From: UBA6522 sp965204155
Lineage (GTDB): Bacteria; Pseudomonadota; Gammaproteobacteria; Steroidobacterales; Rariloculaceae
DNA: 64,000 bases
Direction: 5' to 3'
Assembly: GCA_965204155.1 (NCBI GenBank)
Contig: OZ241971.1
Location: 2,728,001-2,792,000 of the forward strand
Part shown: piece after piece, positions 55,186 through 64,000 of the stretch
How positions within the stretch are numbered: position 1 is the first letter of the stretch
How the letters are laid out: every line of letters begins with the position of its first letter
Program-made: the position numbers and the translations under genes
Notes under the pieces: model-generated
The model's input: only the letters and a program-made list of their open reading frames with translations
What the model was told of the DNA's origin: nothing
The model's database searches: none

Positions 55186-57507
55186 ATGAAGCGACACGCA
55201 ATCAAGGTCTTTTCCCGGCTGACGCTGTTGACAAGCGCCGTTGCGCTTGGCTCCGGAATCGCGTTCGGCCAGGAAGAGGAAGGCGGCCAGGCCGTTCTCG
55301 AAGAAATCATTGTCACCGCCGAGAGGCGGGAGCAGGCCCTGAGCGATGTGCCCATGGCCATCGCGGCCTTCGGGCAGGAAACGATCGAGGCTCGCGGCTA
55401 CACCAACCTGGAGAGTTTTTTCCGGCAGGTTCCGTCGGTTTCGCTGCTGGACGGCGGAGCGCAGCGCAAACAGGTGATTATCCGCGGCATCGCCATTGAC
55501 GCAGGCGTGCGGGCCGGGGGCCTGAGTTCCTCCTACGTGGACGAAACGCTGGTCACGGGCGGCAGTTTCCCTCTCGACCCGCGCATGTTCGACATGGAGC
55601 GAGTCGAGGTGCTCAAGGGTCCCCAGGGCACGCTGTACGGCGGCGGCTCCATTTCCGGTTCGGTGCGCTATATCACGAACAAGCCGAATTCCGAGGAATT
55701 CCAGGCCAATGTCGCATTTGACACATCCAAGACCCAGGGCGCGAAGCAAGGCTACTCGTTCGACGCGATGGTCAATATACCCCTGGTAGAGAACGTATTG
55801 GCATTCCGGGGCGTTGTATTCTCCGCTGACAACGCCGGCTACTACGATAATCCGTACCTGGGCATGACCAGCCAGGGACAGTTCGACCAGCGGGGGGGCC
55901 GGTTGATGTTGCAGTGGACGCCCTCCGACACGTTCACGGCGACCGGCACCTATTTCATGGACGAGACCTTCCAGGACGGCTGGTACCGGGCCACCGGCGA
56001 GGATTGGGCGGCGCGGCAACAAAACAACCGCCTGCAGGAGGTTCTTACGGCCGAGGCCGACATACTGGCCCTCAACCTGGATTGGGATGTCGGCTGGGCG
56101 ACCATCACGTCCGCAACCGCGATTCTCGACTTCTACAGCTATCGCAAGGTTGACAGGACGTTTCTCGGGATCGACCAGTTTTGGGACGACGCGCGGCTGA
56201 CGGTGCTCGACGATACCTGGGACGAAACCCTTTCCGAAGAGTTGCGTATCGTGTCCGCTCCCGACCAGTTCGGGAACTTCGACTGGATCGCCGGGATCTT
56301 CTACTCGGACTTCGACCCTTACGTTGAAGTCGGAGACTACATCGGAATCGGCGACCGCTACGACCAGAACAATGCCGGCGACCGTTTCGTGGCAGCGGCC
56401 CCTCATCAAGAATATGTGACTCCGTTTCCCGAGGGTTACGTCTCCCCGTTCGGACTGCCCGAAGTCCCTGGCACCTATCCCGACATGATCTATCGGGAAA
56501 TATCGGAACACCCCCAAAAACAGGTGGCGTTCTTCGGAGAGTTGACCTACAACTTCACCGACGATTTTTCGGCGACGGTCGGGGTGCGCGATACAAGCAC
56601 TACCACGAGCGGCTCCTTCGTAAACCAGGTTGCCGATGCCTGGCCCGATCCTGTCTTTACCGAGACGGTTGTCTTTCCGGAGTACACGGAACCGCATACC
56701 AACTACATGTTGAACCTGGTGTACAACGTCAACGATGACGTCATGATATTCGGTCGTGCCGCGGAGGGGTTCCGGGTCGGAACCGGCGGAGCCAACCCGG
56801 TCGTCCAGCCCAGTTGTCAGGAACTGGCCAGGCAAGTGCTGGGGTTCACGCCGGGCCCGGTCGCCTCGGACTCCATGTGGGCCTATGAAGTGGGCACCAA
56901 GATGACGCTGGCCGACGGCCGCATGGTGGTCAATGCGGGACTCTACCGGAACGAGTGGACGGACCTTCAGGTCCGGGTCAGACTGCAGGGTGACGCAACC
57001 TGCAGCATCAGCTTCCCGCAGAACCTCGCGGCGGCGACCGGGAATGGCGGCGAATTCACGCTGGATTACCTGGTTTCCGATCGATTGCAGGTCGGACTTT
57101 CCGGAAGCTTTGTCGACTTTACGGTCGATGCCGGCGCCGAGTTCCTGGGCGCGAACGTCGGCGACCGTTTGCCGAGTCATCCGGACCTTACGCTGAGCGG
57201 CAACTTCGACTACAGCTTCCCGTTCGTCGCGGGCTGGGAGGGATTTGCCAGAGGCGAAATGAACTACATCGGCGAAATGGTCGGGGATTTTGTCGGTCCC
57301 GGCGCCGACCGCATTGACTTCGGAAAATATACCGTTGCCAATCTCCGGGTGGGCGCAACCGACGGCCGATGGGAATGGACGCTGTACGCCAACAACCTGT
57401 TCAACTCGGACGGATTGACATTCCAGTTCAGGGACAGGAGAAACCGGGTCGAGTCCCTGGTAATCAGGCCGTTTACGCTCGGCGTCAATGTCCGCACGCG
57501 ATTCTAG
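55186..57507 (+). CDS. TonB-dependent outer-membrane receptor
   Basis: 773 residues. Signal peptide ends AFGQ; TonB box VLEEIIVTAERR; plug motifs QVIIRGIAIDAG and MERVEVLKGPQGTLYGGGSI; barrel with terminal Phe (GVNVRTRF). This is the common VTAxxR type used for many organic ligands. Operator sites A/B are 86 bases upstream. The M24 gene overlaps its stop codon, suggesting linked function, perhaps peptide uptake. Confidence 0.93.
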   Translation: MKRHAIKVFSRLTLLTSAVALGSGIAFGQEEEGGQAVLEEIIVTAERREQALSDVPMAIAAFGQETIEARGYTNLESFFRQVPSVSLLDGGAQRKQVIIRGIAIDAGVRAGGLSSSYVDETLVTGGSFPLDPRMFDMERVEVLKGPQGTLYGGGSISGSVRYITNKPNSEEFQANVAFDTSKTQGAKQGYSFDAMVNIPLVENVLAFRGVVFSADNAGYYDNPYLGMTSQGQFDQRGGRLMLQWTPSDTFTATGTYFMDETFQDGWYRATGEDWAARQQNNRLQEVLTAEADILALNLDWDVGWATITSATAILDFYSYRKVDRTFLGIDQFWDDARLTVLDDTWDETLSEELRIVSAPDQFGNFDWIAGIFYSDFDPYVEVGDYIGIGDRYDQNNAGDRFVAAAPHQEYVTPFPEGYVSPFGLPEVPGTYPDMIYREISEHPQKQVAFFGELTYNFTDDFSATVGVRDTSTTTSGSFVNQVADAWPDPVFTETVVFPEYTEPHTNYMLNLVYNVNDDVMIFGRAAEGFRVGTGGANPVVQPSCQELARQVLGFTPGPVASDSMWAYEVGTKMTLADGRMVVNAGLYRNEWTDLQVRVRLQGDATCSISFPQNLAAATGNGGEFTLDYLVSDRLQVGLSGSFVDFTVDAGAEFLGANVGDRLPSHPDLTLSGNFDYSFPFVAGWEGFARGEMNYIGEMVGDFVGPGADRIDFGKYTVANLRVGATDGRWEWTLYANNLFNSDGLTFQFRDRRNRVESLVIRPFTLGVNVRTRF

Positions 57508-59008
57508 CCCTTGCTGGGACGTCGATAGGCGAAGGGCAGGCGAAACCGCCTTTTCGGCGGTCGATGCGACAACCCGCCGTAGCCGGCGTTGCGCTGGTGG
57601 GTGGGTGATCGCATTGGCCGCCGCTTTCTTTGTGGCTGGCCCTGCGTCGCCTCAAGGGCTGATTCCGATTCCCTATTCCGGTGACGACCTGGTGCCGCGG
57701 CCCGATGTGGATGTATGGCTGCGCCTGATACGCAACGACAAGCTCGACCTCATACTGCCCGGCGCCATGCGGGAGCACGGGATCGACATGTGGATCCACG
57801 TGGCCCGGGCCGGCGACCCGGACCCGTTGGCCTACGAACTCGGCATCACGGACGGATACCTGATTTTTACCGACGTTGGCGACCGGATAGAACGGGCCGC
57901 GTTCGCGGGCGTGTTCGGCGGCACCGGCGCCATCGAAAACATCGATGTCATGGCATCTCCCGGGCTGGCCCAGGCCATCACCGGATACGAGTACGGCAAC
58001 GTCGACTTTTCGGTCTACGACGAGATTCGGGACTATGTCGCCGGGCACGACCCGGAGACCATCGGAGTCAATTTTTCGGAATGGCTGGCGGTTGCCGACG
58101 GGATATCTCACACCCAGTATCAGAAACTTGAGCGAATCCTCGGACCCGAGCTCTCATCCAGGATCGTTTCGGCCGAGTACCTCATCACCGACTTTCGGTC
58201 GCGCCGGTTGTCCCTGGAGGTTGCCGTGCAGGCCATGCTGCTGGAGATGGCGCGCCAGAACGCCATGACGGGGCTGGCGAACATCGAGCCGGGCCGAACG
58301 ACCATCGGTGAGGTGGGCGGCCATATCCGCATTTACTATTCTGCCGTATCGGAACGCATTCGCGAGCCCTACGCCACCGGCTGGATCAGCCATCCGGAAT
58401 ACGTGTTGCAGCGCGGCGACCTGTTCGCCTGGAACGGTGGCGCCGATCATTTCCTGGATTTCGGATTCTCCTCCTTCGGCGTCGACACGAAGGTGCACGC
58501 CTACATTCTCCGCGAGGGTGAGACCGGCGTACCGGAGAGCCTGCAACGGGTCTGGGACTACGGCAAAAGGGCCCAGGGCATCATCCGGGACAATGTCCGG
58601 GTGGGGATGACGTCGGGCGAGGCGCTGAACGGGATCGTTACCGCCCTGGAGCAGGAAGGCTACATCTACACGCCTTTTCCGGACGATCCCGCGACCGATT
58701 ACCGCATGATCCAGGAGTACCTCGGGGACAGCGACACCCCGGGGTTCTACATCGATCTTCACGCCATGGGCAACAACGGCGGAGACCTCGTCACGCTGGG
58801 GCCGTCGATCGCACCCTTCCGCCGCGACCGCGACCCCTTCATCATGCATCCGAACCATATCTTCGCCTTCGAGTACGCGGTTCACCTGAACATACCGGAG
58901 CGGCCCGGATACCCGGTGACCATCAACTTCTCCAATCCGCAGGTGCTGACGACGAACGGCGTAGAATGGATTCAGGATCCGAACTACGGGATTTACCTGA
59001 TTCACTGA
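57488..59008 (+). CDS. M24-family secreted peptidase-like protein, one metal ligand missing
   Basis: Related to the protein at 53339 over its whole length. The longest start is ATG 57488, overlapping the receptor by 20 bases; GTG 57605 gives a compact signal peptide ending PASPQ and may be the real start. Metal ligand positions: Asp (FLDFG), Asp (GVDTK), His (IDLHAMGNNG) and Glu (FAFEYAV) are kept. The last Glu of the sister protein (NIEGN) is Ser here (NFSNP). This protein may bind one metal or be inactive. Confidence 0.78.
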   Translation: MSARDSSPCWDVDRRRAGETAFSAVDATTRRSRRCAGGWVIALAAAFFVAGPASPQGLIPIPYSGDDLVPRPDVDVWLRLIRNDKLDLILPGAMREHGIDMWIHVARAGDPDPLAYELGITDGYLIFTDVGDRIERAAFAGVFGGTGAIENIDVMASPGLAQAITGYEYGNVDFSVYDEIRDYVAGHDPETIGVNFSEWLAVADGISHTQYQKLERILGPELSSRIVSAEYLITDFRSRRLSLEVAVQAMLLEMARQNAMTGLANIEPGRTTIGEVGGHIRIYYSAVSERIREPYATGWISHPEYVLQRGDLFAWNGGADHFLDFGFSSFGVDTKVHAYILREGETGVPESLQRVWDYGKRAQGIIRDNVRVGMTSGEALNGIVTALEQEGYIYTPFPDDPATDYRMIQEYLGDSDTPGFYIDLHAMGNNGGDLVTLGPSIAPFRRDRDPFIMHPNHIFAFEYAVHLNIPERPGYPVTINFSNPQVLTTNGVEWIQDPNYGIYLIH

Positions 59009-59031
59009 ACCGCGAATTCGAGGAGGAAGCT

Positions 59032-59880
59032 GTGGCTGTTTCTGTCGAACATGGATCGATGGCCTCCGCGCCGACACGCGGCTCGAACCCATACTTCGAT
59101 CTGAGCGGTCTGTCGGAACTCTCCGGCAAGGGCACGGCGCGTGCCCTCTACGAACGCAAGCCCTTCAAGTTCCGCCATGAATTCGCCGCGAATGCCTGGT
59201 TCTCGCGGGACCGGATACTGGATCTGGCCGATGCGCTGCCGGAATCGAGCGTCGAGTACAACCTCGCGGACATTCCCGTAAGCCAGCCGGTCACGACGAT
59301 GCCCCGCAGCGGCCTTTCCCTTGAGGAAACGATCAGGAACATTGAAACTTGCGGGTCCTGGGTGTTGCTCAAGAGCGTCGAACAACACGGGGACTACGCC
59401 CAACTGCTGGATAGCTGCCTGGAAGAGATCGGCGACGAACTTGGCCTCCGTGTCGAGGAGATGCTTTCACCGAGGAGTTTTCTGTTTCTTACCTCTTCCG
59501 GGGGCGTCACACCGTTTCACTTCGATCCGGAACACAACTTCCTGTTGCAGATCGAGGGCCGCAAGAAAATCCAGATCTTCGAACCATTCGACAGCACCAT
59601 CGTGAACGATCGCCAGATGCAGGATTTCGTGGCCGGGGCACATCGCAACCTTCCTTTCGAGGAATCCATTGCCGAGCGCGGCGAGTGGTTCGACTTCAGC
59701 GCCGGGGAAGGCGTCTATATTCCGTTCCTGGCGCCGCACTGGGTCAGGAACACCGGGTCCGTCTCAGTCTCTTTCAGCATCAGCTTCGAGACGGCAAAGA
59801 CCAGGCAAAAGCTGTCGTCGTATCGACGTGACCACACTGACGGTCCCGAAACCCTATTCGATGAACAAGGGCAGGCCTGA
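59032..59880 (+). CDS. JmjC/cupin-8-like Fe(II) oxygenase
   Basis: Start GTG 59032 with AGGAGG 8 bases upstream (an ATG at 58966 would overlap the previous gene). 282 residues: GVTPFHFDPEHNFLLQIEGR carries the HxD of the iron site and IPFLAPHWVRNTG the distal His. Such enzymes hydroxylate proteins or small molecules with 2-oxoglutarate. It lacks a signal peptide, so it acts inside the cell. It starts 23 bases after the M24 gene. Confidence 0.82.
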   Translation: MAVSVEHGSMASAPTRGSNPYFDLSGLSELSGKGTARALYERKPFKFRHEFAANAWFSRDRILDLADALPESSVEYNLADIPVSQPVTTMPRSGLSLEETIRNIETCGSWVLLKSVEQHGDYAQLLDSCLEEIGDELGLRVEEMLSPRSFLFLTSSGGVTPFHFDPEHNFLLQIEGRKKIQIFEPFDSTIVNDRQMQDFVAGAHRNLPFEESIAERGEWFDFSAGEGVYIPFLAPHWVRNTGSVSVSFSISFETAKTRQKLSSYRRDHTDGPETLFDEQGQA

Positions 59881-59883
59881 ACC

Positions 59884-61278
59884 ATGACAAGAAATCTTCG
59901 CCATACGTGTTGCGCGCTGGCCGCGCTCACTCTCTCGATGTTGGCTTTCTCCGCCGGCGCTCAGATCAAGGTGCTCACCAATGCCAACGTGATCGACGCC
60001 ACCGGCGCACCGGTGCAGGAAGGCATGACACTGGTTATCGACGGCAACGTCATCAGCTCGCTGACGCCCGGTCCCTACGCCCCTACGGGCGAGGAGGACG
60101 AAATCATCGATCTGGCGGGCGCCTACGTGACGCCGGGCTTCTGGAACATGCACGTACATCTGACGGTGCTGCTGCCGCACAATCACGCACTCGACGGTGC
60201 AAGCGTCGGAGCCAAGGTCATTCGAGCGGGCATCAACGCGATGGAAGGCCTGCGCCACGGTTTCACCGGACTGCGATCGGTCGGGGAAGAGCACAACATC
60301 GATGTAGTCTGGCAACAGGCATTTGACGAGGGGTTCGCGCTCGGTCCCCGCATCTTCGCGAGCGGCGAGTCGGTCGCCCCGACAGCCGGCCACAGGGGTG
60401 ACGTACCGGACGGAGCGGATGGCGTCGCCGCGGTGCGCAAGGCGGTGCGTTCACGCATCCAGCAGGGCGCAAGCGTCATCAAGATCGTCAACGTGGAAAT
60501 GCTGCAGGACGAACTCGTTGCCGCCATTGAAACCGCGCACAGTCTCGGCGTGACCATTACCGCGCATTCCAGGGAGCCGCAACTGTACGATGCCGTCGCA
60601 GCCGGTATCGACAGCATCGAACACGGCTACGACATTACCGACGAGTCGATTCAACTGATGGCGGAAATGGGGACGTACTACGATCCCACAATCATCTGCA
60701 ATCTCAGCGACGAGTACATCAGGGAACGCGAGGCCCGGCTTGCCGCGCTGGGCTGGTCCGAAGATGAGCAGGCGGTCAAGTGGCGCACGGCCATCGCCTA
60801 CGCGGACGAGCGTTCGCCCGAGCACGCCCTGCACCAGCGCCAGGCATTGGCCAAGGCCGCCGAGGCCGGCGTGAAGCTGCTGATCGGCTCCGACTCGATG
60901 CCCGTCGGCGAAATCGGCTGGCTGGAGATGGAGCAGTTCGTGCTCTCCGGGGTCAGTGAGATGGACACCCTGATCGCCGCCACGCGCAACCCAGCGGAAC
61001 TGCTCGGCGTGCTTGACTCACTCGGTACGGTTGAAGAAGGAAAACTGGCGGACCTGGTGGTGATGGCCGCCAATCCGCTGGATAACATTTCGAACATCCG
61101 AACAGTCACCATGGTGTTCAAGGACGGCATTTCCGTGCCCATGGAGCCGGAGCCCGGAACCCTGCGCTTCTACGACTACTACGACTCCCTGGGGCCGCCG
61201 CAGTCGTTCCTGGAGCGTTCGGAAGAAGCTTCGGGTTTCGTCCGCGAGGGCAATCCCTACGAGAGCGGACAATTGTGA
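59884..61278 (+). CDS. Secreted amidohydrolase-family enzyme
   Basis: 464 residues; signal peptide ending SAGAQ. TIM-barrel metal ligands: MHVHL, Lys in VIKIVNVEML, His in TAHSREP, His in EHGYD and Asp in IGSDSM. It resembles Xaa-Pro dipeptidases and imidazolonepropionase-like proteins of the periplasm, which cleave cyclic or dipeptide amides. Only 3 bases follow the JmjC-like gene, so they form an operon. Confidence 0.87.
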   Translation: MTRNLRHTCCALAALTLSMLAFSAGAQIKVLTNANVIDATGAPVQEGMTLVIDGNVISSLTPGPYAPTGEEDEIIDLAGAYVTPGFWNMHVHLTVLLPHNHALDGASVGAKVIRAGINAMEGLRHGFTGLRSVGEEHNIDVVWQQAFDEGFALGPRIFASGESVAPTAGHRGDVPDGADGVAAVRKAVRSRIQQGASVIKIVNVEMLQDELVAAIETAHSLGVTITAHSREPQLYDAVAAGIDSIEHGYDITDESIQLMAEMGTYYDPTIICNLSDEYIREREARLAALGWSEDEQAVKWRTAIAYADERSPEHALHQRQALAKAAEAGVKLLIGSDSMPVGEIGWLEMEQFVLSGVSEMDTLIAATRNPAELLGVLDSLGTVEEGKLADLVVMAANPLDNISNIRTVTMVFKDGISVPMEPEPGTLRFYDYYDSLGPPQSFLERSEEASGFVREGNPYESGQL

Positions 61279-61318
61279 ACTTGCTGAATCCGATTGCGGC
61301 CTCCGTTGAGAAAACTGC

Positions 61319-61338
61319 TGTATAACGTATACAATCGG
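61319..61338 (+). promoter_or_regulatory. Operator-like site C
   Basis: TGTATA-ACG-TATACA (61319-61333) is a perfect palindrome, followed by ATCGG as in site A. It lies 50 bases before the receptor start and probably regulates it. Confidence 0.6.
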
Positions 61339-61389
61339 ACCAAATTCGGGACTCGAAGGGAGTCCTGCCGATGATCTGGAGGGGATCCC

Positions 61390-63741
61390 ATGACTTTTCT
61401 TGAGTGTATTGCGCTTCGACTGGGCACGAGCCTGAAAAGGGTATCGATGGCAATTCTCGGAATTGCCTTCCTGTGCAGTTCCCCGTCCCTCCACGCTCAG
61501 GAGGAGGACGGCGAACAAATCGAAACCATCGTGGTGACGGCGCAGAAGCGCGAGCAGTCTATCCTCGATGTGCCCTTTTCCATTTCGGCCGTGACTCAAC
61601 AGGAAATGGAGGCCGCCGGTGTCAATTCCATGGCCGACATTTTCCGGCGGGTCCCGAGCCTGTCGGTGATCGACCAGGGTGCGGCGCGCAAGAACGTGAT
61701 CATCCGGGGCATTCAGACCGAAACATCGACCGAATCGTCGGTGAACGATGTCTACCTGGATGAGCAGCGCATCACCACCGTGATCGCCACGGCCGATCCG
61801 CGCACCTTCGACATGGAGCGAGTCGAGATTCTGCGCGGACCTCAGGGCACACTGTTCGGCGGAGGTTCGTTCGCGGGCACGCTGCGTTACATCACGAACC
61901 GCGCCAACGTCTCCGAGCGTGAGACCAACTTTGCCGCCACCCTGTCCTCAACGGCAGAAGCGAAACAGAATTATTCGCTGGACGGAATGATCAATCTTCC
62001 CCTGGTGGAAGACAGGCTCGCGGTTCGCCTGGTGGGATACACCGCCGAAGATGCCGGATACCTGAGCAATTCGTCCCTGGGGCTTGAAGGCGTTGCGGGA
62101 ATCGAGCAACACGGTGCCCGGATCGGCTTGCGCTATACCCCAAACGACCGGTCGACGCTGGATATCAAGTACGTGTTTCAGGATCTGAGCCAGAGCGGCT
62201 TTCCGGAGGCGCGAGGCGTCATGATCGACGATCTGGAGCAGGGTGGCGTTACCCTGACCGAAGAACTGCTCACGTCGAAATTCCGCATGTTCGATATCAC
62301 CTGGAATTACGATCTTCCCGGCGTGACCATGACCTCATCGACCGGTTACCTCCAAATGGACTTCATCCGGCGCAATGATCGGTCCCTGCCGCTCATCAGA
62401 AGTTACTTCGATGACTTCAGCCTGACAGGTCCCGAGGCTCTGGCCATGGCGCCGGCGCCAATACGTCTGTATATCAATGACGACAACGACAACTATACGT
62501 TCAGTCAGGAGTTACGATTCGCATCCGAACTCGATGCGGACGACAGGTTCGCGTGGCTCGCGGGCATGTACTACGAGGACGGTGAAGAGGATGTTTCGGT
62601 CGGCGATTTTCTCCTTCCGGGCGGCGGCGCGCTATGGGACCCGCCAAACGCGATCTACAACGGAAGCCCAGCCGATTTCTTCTTCAAGGAAGACTTCGTC
62701 ACGCAGTTGAAGCAATTCGCCGTGTTCGGGGAATACACCCAATACTTTACGGATCGCTTCAACGCCACGGTCGGCTATCGGCACTCGATTTTCGAAAGCT
62801 TCTTCGAGGCGTTCGCCCTCATCGGCGATGAACCGGAAGACGACGGCACCCCGTTAGTAGACATCTTCGCAACTGACCCGTTTCGCGAGACGCACAACAC
62901 CGTGAAGTTCAACATGTCCTACGACCTGACCGACAACATGGCGGCCTATTTCCAGTCGGCCGAGGGATTCCGGCTTGGGTTCGGTTCGGAAGTCCCGCCT
63001 CCGCTCAACCCGGGTTGCGAGGTGTTCGTACAGGATTTTCTCGAGGCCAACGGACTCGGCGGCTTCCTTGGGCCGGGTGGACAGTTGCCGGGAACAAAGA
63101 GCGATACGCTCAGGGTCAACGAAATCGGCCTGAAAGGAGTCTCCCCCGACGGGAGAGGCCGGTTCAGTGTGGGTTACTTCAAAGGCGACTGGAAAGACAT
63201 TCTGGTCGATGTGGACATTGAAGATATTACGGGAGCCTGCAACACGGGTTTCGGAGCCAACGCGGCGGCCGCGACGACCACCGGATTTGAAGCCGAGTTC
63301 AACTACGCCCTTACCGACCAGTTCACGCTGTCCGGGTCCGCGTCCATAGTCGACGCAACAATCGACAACGACGAGCCATTTCTGGGCGCCGACGCCGGGG
63401 AGCGCCTGCCGGCGTCGCCCGACAGGCAGCTTTCGGTGTCCGGCGACTACATTTGGCCGATGGCCAATGGCAACCTGGGATTTGTCCGCGTGGATGCTCA
63501 GTACATCGGCGAGCTGATCGGCGCCTTCGAGTTTGGGGACGAGAGAACCGTCTCGGGGAACTACGGCCTCGCCAACGTGCGTGTAGGCATGCAGACGGAC
63601 CGGTACGAATGGTCGGTGTTTGCCGACAACATCACCGATAACCGCGCCCTGGTCTTCGCCAACGGTCCGGCCAACGAGTTCCGCAGGACGATCATCCTGC
63701 AACCGCGGACTCTGGGCCTGCAGTTCCGCAGCAGGTTCTGA
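61390..63741 (+). CDS. TonB-dependent outer-membrane receptor
   Basis: 783 residues. Signal peptide ends LHAQ; TonB box QIETIVVTAQKR; plug motifs NVIIRGIQTETS and MERVEILRGPQGTLFGGGSF; terminal Phe (LQFRSRF). A paralog of the receptor at 55186, which it matches over its whole length. The next partial gene repeats the same signal peptide (LGIAFLC), so there is a tandem receptor array. Confidence 0.93.
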   Translation: MTFLECIALRLGTSLKRVSMAILGIAFLCSSPSLHAQEEDGEQIETIVVTAQKREQSILDVPFSISAVTQQEMEAAGVNSMADIFRRVPSLSVIDQGAARKNVIIRGIQTETSTESSVNDVYLDEQRITTVIATADPRTFDMERVEILRGPQGTLFGGGSFAGTLRYITNRANVSERETNFAATLSSTAEAKQNYSLDGMINLPLVEDRLAVRLVGYTAEDAGYLSNSSLGLEGVAGIEQHGARIGLRYTPNDRSTLDIKYVFQDLSQSGFPEARGVMIDDLEQGGVTLTEELLTSKFRMFDITWNYDLPGVTMTSSTGYLQMDFIRRNDRSLPLIRSYFDDFSLTGPEALAMAPAPIRLYINDDNDNYTFSQELRFASELDADDRFAWLAGMYYEDGEEDVSVGDFLLPGGGALWDPPNAIYNGSPADFFFKEDFVTQLKQFAVFGEYTQYFTDRFNATVGYRHSIFESFFEAFALIGDEPEDDGTPLVDIFATDPFRETHNTVKFNMSYDLTDNMAAYFQSAEGFRLGFGSEVPPPLNPGCEVFVQDFLEANGLGGFLGPGGQLPGTKSDTLRVNEIGLKGVSPDGRGRFSVGYFKGDWKDILVDVDIEDITGACNTGFGANAAAATTTGFEAEFNYALTDQFTLSGSASIVDATIDNDEPFLGADAGERLPASPDRQLSVSGDYIWPMANGNLGFVRVDAQYIGELIGAFEFGDERTVSGNYGLANVRVGMQTDRYEWSVFADNITDNRALVFANGPANEFRRTIILQPRTLGLQFRSRF

Positions 63742-63757
63742 GCTCGGCACGGATTGA

Positions 63758-63783
63758 GGCCGCCGGATGATGATCCGGCGGCC
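63758..63783. terminator. Hairpin after receptor gene
   Basis: GGCCGCCGGAT-GATG-ATCCGGCGGCC: perfect 11-pair stem, 17 bases after the stop. No T-run follows. Confidence 0.55.
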
Positions 63784-63872
63784 GATCCGGGGTGCACGCA
63801 CCGAGTTAAGGTAAACTGCACCCAAAGGCGCCCACGACAAGAGCGCCGCCCACAAACCTGGAGGGGAAAAAA

Positions 63873-64000
63873 ATGTCTTTACAAGGCAGAAACACCAATT
63901 GGTCCTGCGCCATACTGAGACAGGCGCCGGCGGCACTTCTCGGGATTGCTTTTCTGTGCGGTCCCCAAGCCCTTCTCGGACAAGAGGAGGACGACCAGGA
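63873..64000 (+). CDS. Start of another TonB-dependent receptor (cut by window edge)
   Basis: ATG 63873 with GGAGGGG upstream. 42 residues: signal peptide with ALLGIAFLCGPQALLGQ, then EEDDQ. The same LGIAFLC...Q-EED order occurs at the start of the receptor at 61390 (AILGIAFLCSSPSLHAQEED), which makes a third copy likely. The rest is outside the window. Confidence 0.6.
   Translation, partial: MSLQGRNTNWSCAILRQAPAALLGIAFLCGPQALLGQEEDDQ

Noticed and set aside
57545..57561. Hairpin ACCGCC-TTTTC-GGCGGT as terminator after the receptor at 55186
   Set aside because: Short stem, no T-run and within the longest M24 reading frame; kept only as a note on the uncertain start.
1..64000. tRNA, rRNA, CRISPR, insertion sequences
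   Set aside because: No T-loop/acceptor arrangement, no regular spaced repeats and no transposase motif found by eye; a covariance-model scan was not possible.

Overview
The window is a GC-rich bacterial chromosome segment, gene-dense on both strands. Four complete TonB-dependent receptors plus the start of a fifth, twin-arginine and lipoprotein signals, c-type cytochromes, DUF5916 and DUF6152 proteins and CpxA/CpxR-like signalling all point to a Gram-negative heterotroph. A marine or host-associated gammaproteobacterium is my best guess, but no rRNA or marker gene is present to fix the taxon. I saw no tRNA, rRNA, CRISPR array, transposase or phage gene.

Layout. 1-6667: a PepSY membrane protein cut by the left edge, a TonB receptor, a cytochrome c fused to a barrel-like domain, and a pentaheme cytochrome. 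6716-9570: small accessory region with a Uma2-type protein, a truncated DUF429 gene and a hipBA module with three matching operator palindromes. 9622-17400: secreted enzymes on the minus strand (PhoD-like phosphatase, orphan molybdopterin subunit, sulfatase lipoprotein, Tat-exported HD protein). 17881-20949: second TonB receptor. 21294-22795: two toxin-antitoxin remnants or modules, an MNT gene with a truncated hepT, facing an intact HEPN / HTH-MNT pair with its own operator. 22917-26505: a five-gene minus-strand operon built only from two secreted domain types, DUF6152 (A) and an unrecognised domain (B), separate or fused. 26773-38709: SulP carrier, two DUF5916 proteins, a two-component system, an alpha/beta hydrolase with a glycine-rich insert, and a beta carbonic anhydrase. 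38719-38869: a large T-shaped palindromic element. 38896-40815: two more DUF6152 proteins. 41014-46491: an apparent operon for an exported molybdenum hydroxylase with a cytochrome b electron acceptor and two small uncharacterised proteins. 46505-48852: orphan solute-binding protein and a reductive-dehalogenase-like Fe-S protein. 48892-61278: secreted DUF885 and M24 peptidase relatives, a JmjC-like protein and an amidohydrolase. These are interleaved with TonB receptors at 55186 and 61390, and a third receptor begins at 63873.

How the parts fit. The right third looks like an uptake-and-hydrolysis locus: receptors import a small organic ligand, perhaps peptides, and periplasmic peptidases or amidohydrolases process it. 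A shared operator-like motif near 48860, 55061-55100 and 61319-61338 suggests one regulator for several of these promoters. The molybdenum enzyme probably passes electrons through the cytochrome b into the quinone pool. The best candidate for an undescribed system is the DUF6152 set. All five members are predicted to be cut by signal peptidase directly before a His-His pair and carry a second conserved Pro-His motif, which resembles the layout of N-terminal-histidine copper proteins. Their partner domain is either fused to them or encoded next door.
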